A stretch of DNA of 64,000 bases from Pleurodeles waltl (GCF_031143425.1 NC_090447.1:137287106-137351105), one strand, 5' to 3'. Positions 1 to 12,119 are shown, counted from the first letter of the stretch. A program made the numbers and translations. Notes: generated by a model not told the origin, from the sequence alone.

Positions 1-481
1 GCAGCCCCACTGGCCCAGAGAGGACCGCCAGCAGCAGCCCCGCTGGTCCAGACAGAACCGCCAGCAGCCCGCTGGCCCAGAGAGGACCACCAGCAGCAGC
101 CCCACTGCCCAGGAGGCAACCACCACCAGCCCCGCTGGCCCAGAGAGGACCGCCAGCAGCAGCCCCGCTGCCCAGGAGGCAACCGCCAGCAGCCCCGCTG
201 GCCCAGACAGGACCACCAGCAGCTGAACCGCTGCCCAAGACATGACCACCACAAGCACTGCTGCCCAAGACAGGACCGCCACAAGCACCACTGCCAAAGA
301 CAGGACCGCCACAAGCACTGCTGCCAAAGACAGGACCGCCACAAGCACCGCTGTCCAAGACAGGACCACCACAAGCACCGCTGCCCAAGACAGGACCGCC
401 ACAAGCACCGCTGGCAAAGACAGGACCGCCACAAGCACCGCTGCCCAAGACAGGACCACCACAAGCACCGCAGGCCCATGA
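1..481 (+). repeat. Minisatellite (36-39 bp, then 30 bp) in the Harbinger C tail
   Basis: Bases 1-230 are degenerate units around GCCCAGAGAGGACCGCCAGC alternating with CAGCCCCGCTG. From about 242 to 478 the array becomes a regular 30-bp unit around ACAGGACCGCCACAAGCACC, repeated eight times. Read on the + strand it keeps one open frame (242-481) that encodes a ten-residue Thr/Ser/Ala/Asp/Arg repeat. By position and composition it corresponds to the low-complexity tail of the SANT2 gene in copies A (18700-19030) and B (37800-38060), so it is most likely an expanded tail of that gene and not an independent protein. Confidence 0.75.
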
Positions 482-514
482 GCGCCAAATGCACTGACCC
501 TACTGAGGCCGCCA

Positions 515-760
515 CGAGCAGGATGAAGCACTCTGGGCACCAAGCCCCCTCCAGAACCAGTGGAGTAACACATACACTACCTCAGTCCTTGGCAGGATGA
601 AGCACTCTGGTCACAAAGCACCCTCCAGAACCAGTGGAGACTGTTATCCACTTGAGAGACTGTGGCTTTGCACTCCCCAGGATTGAACAGTGGGCAAACC
701 ACCCACTGTAGAGACTTGTGAGACTGTGGCTTTGCACTCCCCAGGATTGAACAGTGGGCA
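515..760 (+). repeat. 75-bp and 55-bp subterminal repeats of Harbinger C
   Basis: Two units of a roughly 75-bp repeat (GATGAAGCACTCTGGGCACC... at 522 and 597) are followed by two units of a roughly 55-bp repeat (GAGACTGTGGCTTTGCACTC at about 655 and 719). The same two repeat types occur in the same order at 21110-21790 in copy A, which identifies this as the subterminal region of the transposon. Confidence 0.7.
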
Positions 761-1261
761 TGTGGCCCCCTCGTGGATTTGGCTTTGTGCACTCAACCGG
801 CTGAGGTGCCCCCCCTTTCCCTTCCCCCTGAGGTGCCTGTTTTATTTCTATCTGATGCCCCTGCAGTGTTCTCTCCGTCACATTCGGATATCTTGTGTGG
901 ACCTCGCCCATGCAGTGTGGGCCCAGTGGTCCACGGACTTTAAAGGTGGAATACCCTGGACTAATATTCTTGGTGGCGGTCGGAGTGTTAAAGTGGCTGT
1001 CTTTGTTGGCGGTTTCCACCACGGTCGTAATTCCATTTTTTTTTCCGCCAGCCTGTTGGCGATCTTACCACCGCTTTAACACCGACCACCAGGGTTGTAA
1101 TGACCACCTATGTGCTCTAACATTCCTGTCTGGAAACTCAAGTTAGTCATATTACTGTTTTGCTCAAGAATGAGTCATTCAAAGAAGGGAGAGGCTGTGA
1201 GGCTCTACTCTGAATCTTCCTTGGTGTCTGCAATGGTCTCCTATAGACGATTGTCCACCTA

Positions 1262-1800
1262 TTACTTTTTCAAGTGGCTGATGGACACCTGTCTGTTTCT
1301 CTTTGAACCAGACAAAGAAGGAAGGATGACAGTTATTTTGCCTTTTACCCCAGGAACTGGAATGAGTGCTCTGTACAATGGTTTCAAAAGCTTTCTTTTC
1401 ATGATTTTTTCAAAATGTAGGTCCCTACCATCAGCAGCAGGTATAACCTTCTCTTCACATGTGTCATCATCACAGTGGTTCACATTAAATAGCTTGTCTA
1501 TGACTTTTATGATACTCTACAAAATATTCAAACATTTCTTCACATCAAGTTTATCTTCATCTACCATCTTCCCAGGATTATCTAAGCTAGGCACATATAT
1601 AGAAACTCCAAAGAAAACCTCATAAGGAGTGCGGCCTCCAAGTACTCGTCTGGCAAGATATTTAATGCTCTCTGCATTCAATACAGATTATGCTACCAAC
1701 TAAGGCCTGAACTTAGCACTTTAGCAGGGAGGGCTTGTTTAATCATGCTGTTAGCACGTTCAACCAAACTGTTGGACACTGCCCTAAATGAGTTGCTGAA
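1262..1800 (-). pseudogene. Integrase C-terminal remnant (Gypsy relic 1)
   Basis: Read on the minus strand, this region has a broken segment with the family motif for the end of the integrase core (N-S-L-V-E-R-A-N at about 1770), the 'TPYEVFFG' motif (about 1620), and then an SH3-like C-terminal domain with K-x-x-V-I-L-P-S (1300-1262) that ends in a stop at about 1262. The longest unbroken piece is 1483-1262 (73 codons). A core integrase domain with the first Asp and the Glu is not visible, and frames change at least twice. The similarity is to retroviral and Gypsy integrases in general. Confidence 0.5.
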
Positions 1801-1879
1801 TTGCAGGAAAACTCCCTGAGCAAAGCAACCTGTAAGCCTTGCTCACTTCTCATTCATTCGTGCTGAATTTTCATGCCCT

Positions 1880-2676
1880 TCATTTGTTTTGTGCTTTGGC
1901 TGGACCCCGCCCCAAAGCTCTGACCAACTTTTGCACACTGGTTCTGGTGACCACACTTCAGACATGGCTTTCCTTTGTCTGGGCATCCTCTTAGGGAGTG
2001 GTGGGTCATCCCATAGATTTCACATGCCCTCTCATTCAGTTTGGCACTACCAGTTTCTTGAGCTCTTGAATGACTTCCACCTGCTCATCTTTGACTTTTA
2101 CGACACTGGTGACTGCTGATGCATTTTGCCTGCCCTACTAGCAGCAAGCTTATGCAACCTGGCCAGGATGAAGTTGACATGTTGCATGATGCCAGGCTGC
2201 CACAGGATCGATCATGAGAGTTTGGAATACTGACACCCTTGAATAAGTTGTGCCCTGTTTTCATCTTATCAACATACTTGCCAATGTACTCACCAACTTC
2301 CGCAGGCTTGCAAAGAACGTATCCACCTGACAGGCTTGGAGAAGTATAAGTCTCTCATTGTGTGGGTTCAATTGAGGATCAAAATGCCTGTCAAGGGCAG
2401 CAAGCGCCATGTCAAAATCATCATCTGCTCTGGTGTTCAGTAAGTCCTGAAATAGCTTATACAGTTCATCACTTCCCATGTGCAACATTATGGAGCAGCA
2501 CCGTCAGTTTAGCACATGACACGAAAGTAATGCTGCAACCTCCCAATCCACTAGTGCCATATTGGTGCTGATTTTGCTGGGTCTGCCAGCTGGCTAAATG
2601 GCAGTAGTGCTGCAAGTGGAGAATGCATACAGCAGGGTTGCACTGGTGGAGCAGCTCCTTGTTGTGGTGCAGACAT
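1880..2676 (-). pseudogene. Gypsy gag remnant
   Basis: The open stretch at 2488-2261 encodes a gag core of the vertebrate Gypsy type: a helical segment, then an 'LDRHFDPQLN' motif, the equivalent of the L-D-x-F-x-P-x-x-N signature of Ty3/Gypsy capsids. Another frame upstream starts at an ATG at 2676 (residues MSAPQQGAAPP). Downstream a Cys/His cluster at about 1990-1880 (C-P-D-K-G-K-P-C-L-K-C-G-H) marks the nucleocapsid knuckle. At least three frame changes are needed to follow the protein, so it is not functional. The call is firm for gag in general and weaker for the exact clade. Confidence 0.6.
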
Positions 2677-3490
2677 ATTCACCCTTTATGTCGCTGTACT
2701 TGGACATGCACGGTTTGTGGTTCTAAAATTCCCCTTTTCCTTTTTTTTTATATGCCACACTGTGCTTGACTTGGTTGGCTAGCACGATTTGCACCCCAGA
2801 GTGGTGGAGCCAGGGTAGGCTAATCAATACTCTAGTGGACTTCACTGCTTAAGGAGATAGAACCTAGACAATGGCCCAATACTGGAGGGGCACTTGCCAG
2901 TTCTATGTCTTTCTGAACCCAGTGAGGCTTCTTTGTTTATACTCTCTGGGACTACTGAACTGGCCCATGGGGAACCCTTTTCCTCATCTGTGGACCCCAT
3001 CTGTGAAACTCCTAACCTTAATTTGCTCACAGATGCATCCCAGAAGGCAGACAGCATCACCATGGCCAACAAAGTAATATGGCCCATTCCCCTCCTTGGG
3101 TCTGACTTCTGTCCCCAACACAGGGAAAACTCTGTCCATAATGACAGTAACCAAAAGAGCCCATTGACAGCTGTCAGTGTCAGGAGCCAGGCCCCAGACC
3201 AGCCACTGCTTAGTGGAGATCCTGAGTGGGGCCATTGGGCAAGCTTCTCCTCCAGCCTTGGGGCTGGTATGGAGTTCCCTATGGGCTCCAGAGGCATCTC
3301 AGAATGGGGGGCAGTAACCCCTGAGGCTGAACAGGGGACTGGGGTGAGTCCTCCCTCACCTGCCCCTACATCTGAGCTTCTGTACCCTCCTCTGAGGAGT
3401 GGTACTGCCAGATAACTGAACTGTCAGGGCACCCTTAGGGGGCACAACTCTCAGTTCTCCTGCCACCAGGGGTAACTCATTCCCCAGAAT

Positions 3491-3754
3491 TCAGTCAATG
3501 GGCATCTGGGGACTAATTATTACCCACCTCTGGGTCACCTCCCCACCCAACTCCAGGGATACAAGAGCCATGAGGCAGAAGAAATCCTCCACATGGGCTG
3601 GAGTCACCCTACACACCTGGCCAGTGTACTGCTCTGGGGAAACTAGTCTCCCCACCATCATGGTATGACTAGCCCCTGTGTCCCTCAGAGCAGTGAGTGT
3701 GATCCCGTTCACTCTCACCTGGTGGAAGTGACAACTCCCACCCTCAGGGATCAT
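3491..3754 (-). pseudogene. Retropepsin-like aspartic protease remnant
   Basis: The 87-codon open stretch carries 'LRDTGASHTMM', the D-T/S-G-A active-site motif of retroviral-type aspartic proteases, placed after a beta-strand-like 'VNGITLTA' as expected. It follows the gag zinc knuckle at a short distance, the normal order in Gypsy elements. The flap and the closing 'ILG' strand can be followed across a stop at about 3490 into the next frame. The copy ends without reverse transcriptase. Confidence 0.65.
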
Positions 3755-3766
3755 CAGCTTACCCTC

Positions 3767-4959
3767 TTAGTCTATCTCCCAACTGAAGGAGATTAGGGCA
3801 TGGTCTATGACCTGCCCCTGGGGACCACTTCCTCTTAAGGTCACATTGGCCACCCCTGTAGAGGTCCTACCAGTGGGTGGTTTCTTTGGACAGACAGAGT
3901 CCCCCTGCTTGTGTCCTAGCTGGGAGCACTCAAAGCAGCGGGGTTGGGAATGGGGTGCCCTGGGCCACTGCCCACCAGAACCACCACACTGTTTTCTCAG
4001 ATGAGGTATGGGAACCCTTCCCTCCCTCCTTACTCTGGGACTTGTCTGGGTTATCTTCAACCCCCCCTCACCCAGTTGGTTGGAACTGGAACCACCCTTC
4101 TTTATGTCACTCCCAGGTACCTTCTTGGACACTCTGGTGCTAGCACAGAGGTCCGCCTCCTCACTAAGCTTCCTAGGGTCAGTCTGCTTACTGTCAACTA
4201 GGTGCTGGTGTAACACTGTAAAGCAAACACTGAGCATATGCTCTCTCATGATCAAATTATACAACCCCACATAGTCATCTATTTTACTGCCTCACACCCA
4301 TCCATTCAGTGCCTTACTGGAAAAATTGGTCTTCAGGAACCCCATGAGCCCTTAGTGCAACTTCATAAGCACCTATCCACTTCAATGTCATCTCCCACCA
4401 CATAACTTGGCACCGCATTTTTGGGTATACAAACCTTCTTGTCCTCAGCAGGTCCTGCAAGTATGCTGCCACCATCACTGCTGGACTCAGACTGCCTAGC
4501 CTTGATGTCTAGCTTTTTGAGAGTCAGTTCATGAGCCAACAGAAGTTTCTCCTCAGCCAAAGAACTTTCAGCCTCAGCTTGTTTGGCTTCTGCTTCTCTC
4601 TCTGCTTTCTTTCCTTGCAGTTGGAATTCTCTCTCCTCCTTACTTTCCTCTGCAATCAGGCCATGGCTAGAGACACTGCTCCCTACTTTACCGGGGGGGG
4701 CAATTCCAGGGGTAACATCCCCCACTCCTGGTGGCAAATTCTCTGAGGGGACATCCTCTAGCTCCTCAATCTCAACATTCTCTTGTGAACGGGCTTCTGT
4801 CCAGGCCCTCAAAGCCTTTTGGTACTCCTTCCTCCTGGAGGCACCCAGGGTAGGTACTCCCATCCCCTTGCAGAACCCTTTCAGCTGGCTGACAGTGTAT
4901 GTCTCTAGCTTGGCTATGTCAAACTTTCCAGCTCCTTCTTGAGACCCTGCCAGAGACAT
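3767..4959 (-). pseudogene. gag of Gypsy element 2 (SAP-like N-terminus, SCAN-like middle, zinc knuckle)
   Basis: The open frame runs upstream to 5082, but the ATG at 4959 (MSLAGSQEGA) is the better start because the region before it is leader-like and hydrophobic. Residues 10-50 have an alternating helix pattern with 'VSQLKGFCKGMGV', resembling the SAP-like N-terminal segment of these gags. A charged coiled-coil (Glu/Lys/Ala-rich, about 4650-4500) follows. A frame break at about 4360 separates it from a second open stretch (4270-3767) that begins in the middle of a SCAN-like helix set and ends with a CCHC knuckle, C-F-E-C-x4-G-H-x4-C. It would coat retrotransposon RNA in cytoplasmic particles. 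At least two frameshifts make it non-functional. Confidence 0.65.
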
Positions 4960-5095
4960 GTTGGATGAAGATTTGATTAAACTGACAAGCAGAAAAAGAG
5001 AAAAAATCCAGTTGACCTTTAACTGTGGGTAGGTAGTGTACATGTAGCTATTGTATGTTACTACACAAAGTCCCATCCTCACTGCTAATCACCAA

Positions 5096-7098
5096 TGTTA
5101 GAAATGGGGTCTCTAGTTGGCAGGGATCACAATTCTAGTCAGGGTAAGTTAAATATAATCCAAATTGTCCTGTTCCCACTCTCTGGTAGCTTGGCACTGA
5201 GCATTCAGGTTTAACTTAGAAGGCAATGTGCAAAGTATTTGTGCAATAAATCATGCAATAACTCAGTGAATACACTACAAAAATACACCACACAGTTTTA
5301 GAAAAATATAGGATAAGATTGGATAATCACAAGTTAAAATATCACTTTTGTGATGATAAGAAGAGTCTTTAGTTCTTAAAAGTAAAATTGTCTCTTGCAA
5401 GCACAAAGTACCTGGTTTGCGTCAAAATTACATACACGAGGACCGCAGAGGAGGAGATGCGTGGAAAAAGGTAGGTGTGCATTAGAGTTCCAGGAGCACA
5501 CAGATGATGCATCGATTCTTTTCCACGGGCAAGGACTTTGCATCGAATTCTGGCACGCAGGTTGAATTCTCTTTGCGGAGTGTGGTCTTTTGATGCCCAG
5601 GGATGATGCATGGAAATCCTGGGCGTGCAGGACGAAGTCACAGCTGCTGCTTCGATCCGGTGGGTGATGCATCAGAGGTTCTGTTGCATGACAGGTCCTG
5701 CTTCAATTCCTGCCTCAGGAAGTCAGAATGTATCATTCCGGCCCGGCGATGCGTCAATCCAGTGGGCTATGTGTCGAAGTTCCGGTTGCAATGCTGGCGC
5801 TTCGTCGATCTCCACCCAGGGAGCTGAGCTGCATCGTTCTGGTTCGGCGATGCAGTGATTCTTTCACTACTAAGCACGCTGTGCGTTGATTCCAGCAGGC
5901 TGTGCATCGATTTTCGCTGCACAAGGAATTTCAATGCAGTGATGAAGTCTTTTTGGCCCTGAGACTCCAGGAACAGGAGACAAGCTCAATCCAAGCCCTT
6001 GGAGAGCACTTCTCAGCAGAGCCAGAGGCCAGAAAGGCAGCAGGGCAACAGCAAGGCAGCAGTCCTTCACAGCAAAGCAGTCCAGTTGACTCCTTTGGGC
6101 AGCCAGGCAGCTTCTCGTGGCAGGTTGCAGGTTCTGGGGGTTTGGCAGTCCATTGTGTGAGGGCAGGCCACTATCCTTTGAAATGTAAATGTCAGGCCCT
6201 CCACCCTTCCAGCCCAGGAAGACCCATTCAGTATGCAGATGTGTGCAGGTGTGACTGAGCATCCTGTGTTTGTGGTTGTCTGGGTAAATTGCACAAGGGA
6301 GCTGTGAATCAGCCCAGCCCAGGCATGGATTGGAGACAGGCTGTGAGGCACAGAAGGATTTTAAGTGCAGAGAAATGCTCACTTTCTCAAGTAGCATTTC
6401 TGAAATAGTAATATAAAATTCAACCTCACCAGTCAGCAGGACTTTTTTATTACCATTCTGGCCATACTAAATATGACCTGTCTACTCCTTTCTGATCAGA
6501 ATCTACCTCTCAAACAATATAGGAGGGTAGCCTTAATGTTAGCCTATGAAAGGAGTGGGCCTCAAAGCAGTGGAAAACGAATTTAGGATTTTTCCACTAC
6601 CAGGACAAATAAAACTCACAAGTACATGTCCTGCCTTTTACCTACACAGCACCCTGCCCTTTGTGTTACCTAGGGCCTACCTTAGAGGTGACATATGTAG
6701 AAAAGGGGGAGTTTAAGGCTTGGCAAGTAGTTTTAAATGCTAAGTCGAAGTGGCAGTGAAACTGCACATACAGGCCCTGCATTGGCAGACCTGAGACATG
6801 GTTAAGGGACTACTTATGTGGGTGGCATCACCAGCGCTGCAGGCCCACTAGTAGCATTCAATCTAAAGGCCCTGAGCACATACAGTGCACTTTATTAACG
6901 ACACACAAGTAGATCAAATATTCCAATTGGGTATGAACCAATGTTACTATGTTTTAGGGAGAGAGCATCTGCACTTTAGCACTGATTAGCAGTGGTAAAG
7001 AGCGCAAAGTCCTAAAGCCAGCACAAATGAGATCAGAAAAAGGGTAGGAGGAAGACCAAAGGTTTGGGGGTGACACTGCAGAGAGGCCATTTTTTTCA
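5096..7098 (-). repeat. 5' LTR of Gypsy element 2
   Basis: The block begins (in + orientation) with TGTTAGAAATGGGGTCTCTA and ends with GGCCATTTTTTTCA, giving TG...CA boundaries over 2,003 bp. On the minus strand it sits directly upstream of the leader and gag start. It contains the GC-rich, repetitive tract at 5440-5900, where GATGCATC/GATGCGTC-like words recur. No second copy lies in the window, so the LTR assignment rests on position, termini and length. Such long LTRs are known from salamander Gypsy elements. Confidence 0.65.
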
Positions 7099-10000
7099 TT
7101 CATTGAAGATAACCTGGAATGCTTTCAGGAATCTAAAAACCTGAAATGTATCAAAAGATCTTCACATGGAACAGTCTTGTACAAATTAGAGTTCTACACC
7201 CTGGAATGTGTTCCAAGGTGCACAAATGCAAAATCTCATGCTATTTGCCAATAAGATTCATACTAGGTTTTTCCTGCCTTAATCTAGTGGGCTAATAGCA
7301 TGGGTATGTAATTTGTATTTGGGCAAACAGTACTCGTACAATCAGTGCAGGGGAATCTCATTATAGGTGCTAATAGTAGTTTGAACCAGTGGCAGCTGCT
7401 GCAAATAATGCTTGATGGAGCAGGGCACGGGTTGGGGGAATAATAAAAAAATAAAACTACTTATCTGCCACTGCCGGATACCACCTGGGTGTTCCTCGCT
7501 GCCTCAGTCCTTCTCTGCTTGCTCCCTTCCCCACCCAACCCAGACACTTCTCTCAGGCTGTTAGCCAGCATGAGCAAAGCACCGGGATTGGTCTGAGTGG
7601 CCTGAAAGGCTGCTCAGTTAGGTTCTGGGAGCCTGCGCTGGTTCTCCTCCCGGCTCTGCAACACAGCACAGTAGACAGTTCTAAGTGCACATGTCGATTT
7701 GGCTGGCATAAGACGGACGGCCAAACCGACATTCACACTACCGACATTCACGCACCTACCACTTTTCCTCCCTGCTGCTGACGTAGAGGATGGCCCCACC
7801 CCACCCTAGAATGGCAGACTTGATAAGTGAAAATTAAAATGTTAATAAAATAGTTTTATCATTATTTTATTTTTCTACTTTCTGCTGCCTTTCAGCAGTG
7901 GGGCGACGCTCTTCCTCCATATCGGAGGGGCCGTCCTGGGTTTGCACTCAAACAAGAATTAGTCCTTTTGTTGTAATCAGAGCCTTTATGCATTTATAAG
8001 ATTACTCAAGGTTTTTAATTGGCTCAAACTGTCCGTCATGCTGTTTACTAGTTTCCATCAGAACCTGGAACATCTGATTATTATTCTCCTAACTCATGAC
8101 TGTATGAACTACTTTTACAGCTTGGCAGTCAGAATTTATTATTTAGCTCAAATTATCACAAAGGCTATTTTTTCACTTAGTTCAGACAGCCATTCCCCAG
8201 AGGCTGGGCTAATTTGCTATTATTACCAATATCTGTGGTCCACTAAATAATTTGAAAGTTCACTCTTGGCTACAAGGACATTGACTAAACAGGCTCACAT
8301 CCATACAGAAGGAAATTGTTTCCTGGGGGGTTCTGACTTTGCATGGTTGGAAGGAGAATGAGTGCAGAATGTACCACAATAGACCACTCCGTCAGAATAC
8401 ATGCTGTATTTTGAATGAAGGCAGCGTTTTTTTTCTCTACATTGTAGTGGAGGTAAAAAGGCTTTTGGTTGTAAACTGTTGATGTCTTCACATCTTTTTC
8501 AAATAAGATAGACCTAGAGAAAGTGCTCACATGCAAACGATGTAGTCAGTGCAAAAAGCCATTATACATTGCAACATTCTGGAGCTCAGATCACAAGCCA
8601 TTGTTGACTGGCACTATTTCATGTACTTGCTGGTAAATTAAGACACAGCTTGGTGCAGACACTCTTTATCACTATATTACAAAAATGTTTCTGGAAGTGG
8701 AAATATGTGACAGGAATGTTTGTGTATCTTTGTTGCATGGCATTTTGTTGGGGTGATGACGAACCTGTAAACTCTCATGGTATCACTATTTGTCACATGA
8801 TTTCGGCTCCCTTCACACTGTCACCAAGTAAGGAGCCAATATCACTCTCTGGCAGCAGATCTGGAACCACAGCAAAAGTGGATTTCTAGCTCTTCTTTCA
8901 CGTCTTTGAGCAGCTGATGTCTATTAAGGCGTGAGAAAACACCTGGGACATCAGCACCAGGCTCCAGAAGCTTTAGTTTTTTTTTTTTTTTGGAGGACAG
9001 GTTTGATGGGTAGGAAAGTTCAAAAGTGCCTTTTAGGTACTTCTCAGAATGAAGCCCTGCCGCATCCTAGGCCTCGACCCCCCCTCACCAAGGAGGTTTC
9101 TTTTTTTAGCTGGCAAGCCTGTGGTGTTTTCTGTATTATTGTGCTGCCGTGTTTCTCTCATGCATTACCTCAATTTGATGTTAGGTTGTCCTGTTGTTGA
9201 CCTACTATGCTCTTTGACTGTTTTGTTGTATTGCAGTCTGTTAAGATTTAATTGTGTTTTTCTGTGTCTTTATGTATGCATGTTATGTTTGTTGTTCACT
9301 TTAGATGTGACAAGAAATGCAGCTACCTTACCAGCCAAAAGCAGCAAATATGTTTAAAGTTCCATAAGAAGCCACCATTCACCACTTTTCAACAGGATTA
9401 GAGTACAGGGAAGGAACCAGGAAGTGGCATGAAGGCAATTAAAAATGAAAAATAAAACAGAGCCCAGCTTTTCTACTTTCTTTCATTTGCTCCCTTCTCT
9501 TGCTACTAATGGCCATATTTATTCTTTTTTTTAACAGCATTTGCTCCATTTTTGTATGCAAAAGTGGCTCAAACTTACACAATATATTTGTATTTTGTAA
9601 GTTTGAGCTGGTTTCCATCAGAAAATGACGCAAATGCAGCGCAAAAAAAAGTATAAATCTGTCCTTAGTATTTCTTGGCCTACTGGTTGAGTCACTCTGT
9701 AGCCCAGTGTGAAACTCCCTATAGGCACCCAAGGTTTCTATATCTGGTGTTTCTTCAGCCTATTTTTACTTTAGTTTTCTTTTTGTTGCTTTTCTACCCC
9801 TATGATATGCATTTGTCTCCCTTTGGTTGGGGGAGGTACATATGAGGAAAACCACAACCACAGTGCCAGCACTAACTCATAAATAAGGCTCACAGTTTTC
9901 AGTAGTTTCAGAAAAATACAGACGTTACTTTTAAAAGTGGAAAAATACAGAAAACTGTGATTCTTGTGAGTAACTCTCCATGCTGTCCTTCATGGATTCA

Positions 10001-11049
10001 AGCCAACAGCTGAGCAGATACAAGCATGAGAAGTTAAAAACCAGGATGAGATTTCCTCAAATACAGGCATATGTTAGCATGTATTTGTATATAATGCTAA
10101 TATTTATCTGTGAGTGTAGTATTTTGTTATATGTGGCTGCTTAATTTGCTAAAATGGACAGGCATCAAAGTATGAGTGAATGCTTGTCAGTTAAATAAAT
10201 ATAGAAATTTACCATTTTACGACACCATTGAGTCTCAAAACACAAAATAAATATGGATAAATACAAATTATGTGGCCGGAAAATAAATATGGATAAATAA
10301 CCACGGAAATGTTTAAAAACAAATACGGTAAAACAAGGAACGCTACCCGTAAATAATGAAGTTTTCTGCTCTGACTCTATCACCCTTTATGGTATGATTT
10401 CGGTATTAAAAGCAAGGCATCCACTCCAGTTAACCACCAACACACCAAACCTGGAAAAAAGATTTAAAAAAATGAATTTCCAAATTGCCCTTTTCTTTTT
10501 AGCAGTTCAATTCCTTCTGTGAAACACATCTGGGTTTGCCACCATGCTCCTGAGAATCGTCTGGAAGCAGACATGTCAACATTCCTGATTCAAGTGGTAG
10601 ACTGCCGATTTTCAAATCCAAAAATAGAATTATTTTAACTGTCTCCTGCCTAAAATTGACTCTGTTACAATGTTAACCATTATGAAAAAGACATCCCCAC
10701 GATTTCTTCCACTATGTGTCTTTTCACTGTGTTGAAATGTTGCCATGTATGCGAAAGCAGAACTTCAGAGGTGGAGGGCAGGAAAAAAAATCCTCTTCAA
10801 GTGCAGTGTCTTCCCCTACTGGCACCCCTTCTTGGGTTACACGTTTCTTTGCTCTCTCACATGATTTCTGCTACTTTTTCCATGCCAATGGTTACTCCAA
10901 CCAATCAGGACAGTGTGGGATCCTGGGAAGAGTTATCCTAGTTATTGACTCTTTAAAGGTATCTTTTTTTTCACAAGTATACCTCTGTTATTGAACACCT
11001 TGTCCTCACAAGCTCCAACACCACAGAATTCATAGGAAAAAACTTGCAA
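7099..11049. other. Gene-free interval with old interspersed repeats
   Basis: No coding stretch with recognisable homology is visible; the open frames here are short and unsupported. Bases 7390-7930 look like one interspersed repeat: a GC-richer block flanked by CAGTGGCAGCTGCTGC (7389) and by CAGCAGTGGGGCGACGCTC (about 7894), with AT-rich joints. Bases 10160-10330 contain an AT-rich direct repeat (AAAATAAATATGGATAAATA, twice, at about 10244 and 10279). The rest (8000-10150, 10400-11040) shows nothing I can name. Confidence 0.5.
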
Positions 11050-11798
11050 AGTTTAGTTTAGTTTATTGGATTTATAGAGCGCATTGCTACCCAGAGGCCT
11101 CCCAGCGCTGATGGAGAGTCATTAGACAATAGGAACAGGACTATATGGGGAACAGTACAGTTTTCAGATTTTTACAAAAGGAAAGTTCAGACATGTCATG
11201 ACGAAGCTCTAGTGGGAAGGAGTTCCATAATTTAGCGGCTCTACAGACAAAGGATCTACCCCCCATCTAGGATTTTTTGCACAAAAAGAGTTAATAAGAA
11301 AAGCTGATGAAGATCTAAGAGTTCTCCTAGGGATATGGGGTGTAATCATTTGTCTAAGAAAAACTAGACCCTTATTGCAAAAGGCTAGTGTACAAAACAC
11401 AAATCTTTAAAAATGATGCGCTGTTCAAGAGGAAGCCAATGGAGAGAAGCCAAGACTGGGGTGGCAGACATGTATCTGGGGGTATCTTCGGTGAATACGT
11501 GAACCGTAGCATTCTGTGCCACTTGTAGTCTCTTTAGGACATGAGAGGGGCAACTGAGGAACAACACATTCCCGTAGTCAAGACGTGCTAATATCAGAGC
11601 GTGAATAAGGAGTCTTTTGGCTGAGAATGGAAGAATCTTAAAGATTTTCCTGAGAGTTCTTAGAAGACCAAAACAGGTCAGTTTCTTGGAATGGCATTCC
11701 ATTGTAAGGTGAGTGTCCAACCAGAAGCCCAGACTTTTTATGGTTTCTTTCGGCGAGGGAAGGTCTTTAAACCAATCCACAGCTGGAAAAGGAGACTA
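11050..11798 (-). mobile_element. LINE-A, 3' part (CR1/L2-like), right of the Harbinger A insertion in reading order
   Basis: On the minus strand this continues the reverse transcriptase ORF that breaks off at 22661. The open stretch 11780-11385 encodes the C-terminal part typical of CR1/L2-clade LINEs: 'SLGFWLDTHLTM', 'HALILARLDYGNVLF' and 'ASLHWLPLEQRI'. A 3' UTR of about 330 bp follows and ends near 11050 with GCTCTATAAATCCAATAAAC, in keeping with the short 3' repeats of this LINE group. The junction base for the Harbinger insertion is 11798/11799. Confidence 0.85.
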
Positions 11799-12119
11799 GG
11801 GCCATCATTACATTGGCAGTAAATGCCGCCTACCGACGTGCTGATGGCCGTCAACATACCGTGTCCGCGGCGGTGTACCGCAACAGGTATTATGACCCAC
11901 ACAGAGAAATCTGCCACTATACAGACACACACACAAATCTGCCAGCCCAAAGGTCAGTGATGAACTGGAGGTACCAAAACCCACACCATTACGCCAACAG
12001 AAATAGGCCCACAGTATCAGGACCCACGAATCACTGCAGTGGTCTTTCAACTGCGGTAAACTATTGGCGGTACACACCACCGCACTCAAAATAAACACAC
12101 ACTAACAAAACTACACCAC

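Larger units (their letters stand above)
1..1105 (+). mobile_element. Harbinger copy C, right-hand end fragment
   Basis: The stretch carries the same ordered modules as the right end of Harbinger A: a Thr/Ala-coding minisatellite, a 75-bp repeat containing the phrase CCCCCTCCAGAACCAGTGGA, a 55-bp repeat containing CTTTGCACTCCCCAGGA, a pyrimidine-rich block (about 805-900), and a terminal part with GGCGGT-type motifs. The last bases (1081-1105) match the A terminus in reverse: a GACC(A/G)CC-AGG-TTGTAATGA pattern against A's CGCCAGGATTGTATGAGGGC at 22641-22660. The element runs off the left edge of the window, so its genes are not visible. The exact end (about 1105) is uncertain because the final bases have diverged and no target-site duplication can be read. 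Confidence 0.7.
1180..2676 (-). mobile_element. Gypsy-type retrotransposon relic 1 (gag fused to integrase by deletion)
   Basis: On the minus strand a gag-like start near 2676 leads into a gag core, then a Cys-rich zinc-knuckle remnant (about 1990-1880), and almost at once (about 1790-1262) an integrase C-terminal region. Protease, reverse transcriptase and RNase H, normally about 2.5 kb between these parts, are missing. The relic is full of stops and frameshifts. No LTR could be assigned on either side. The element is therefore an internally deleted, dead copy. The Gypsy/Ty3 assignment rests on the gag and integrase family resemblance. Confidence 0.6.
2850..7098 (-). mobile_element. Gypsy-type retrotransposon 2, 5' half with a 2-kb LTR
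   Basis: The order on the minus strand is 5' LTR (7098-5096), a short leader with a primer-binding-site-like start right after the LTR (TTGGTGATTAGCAGTGAGGA), gag (4959-3767), protease (3754-3491) and a short pol piece that fades out near 2850. Reverse transcriptase, integrase and the 3' LTR are absent. The next relic on the minus strand (starting at 2676) begins with its own gag start, so the two are separate elements. Several frameshifts show this copy is dead. Confidence 0.7.

Noticed and set aside
242..481. Repetitive Thr/Ala protein of 79 codons as an independent gene
   Set aside because: It is a 30-bp minisatellite in the tail of a transposon gene. No separate start context, and it is truncated by the element's layout.
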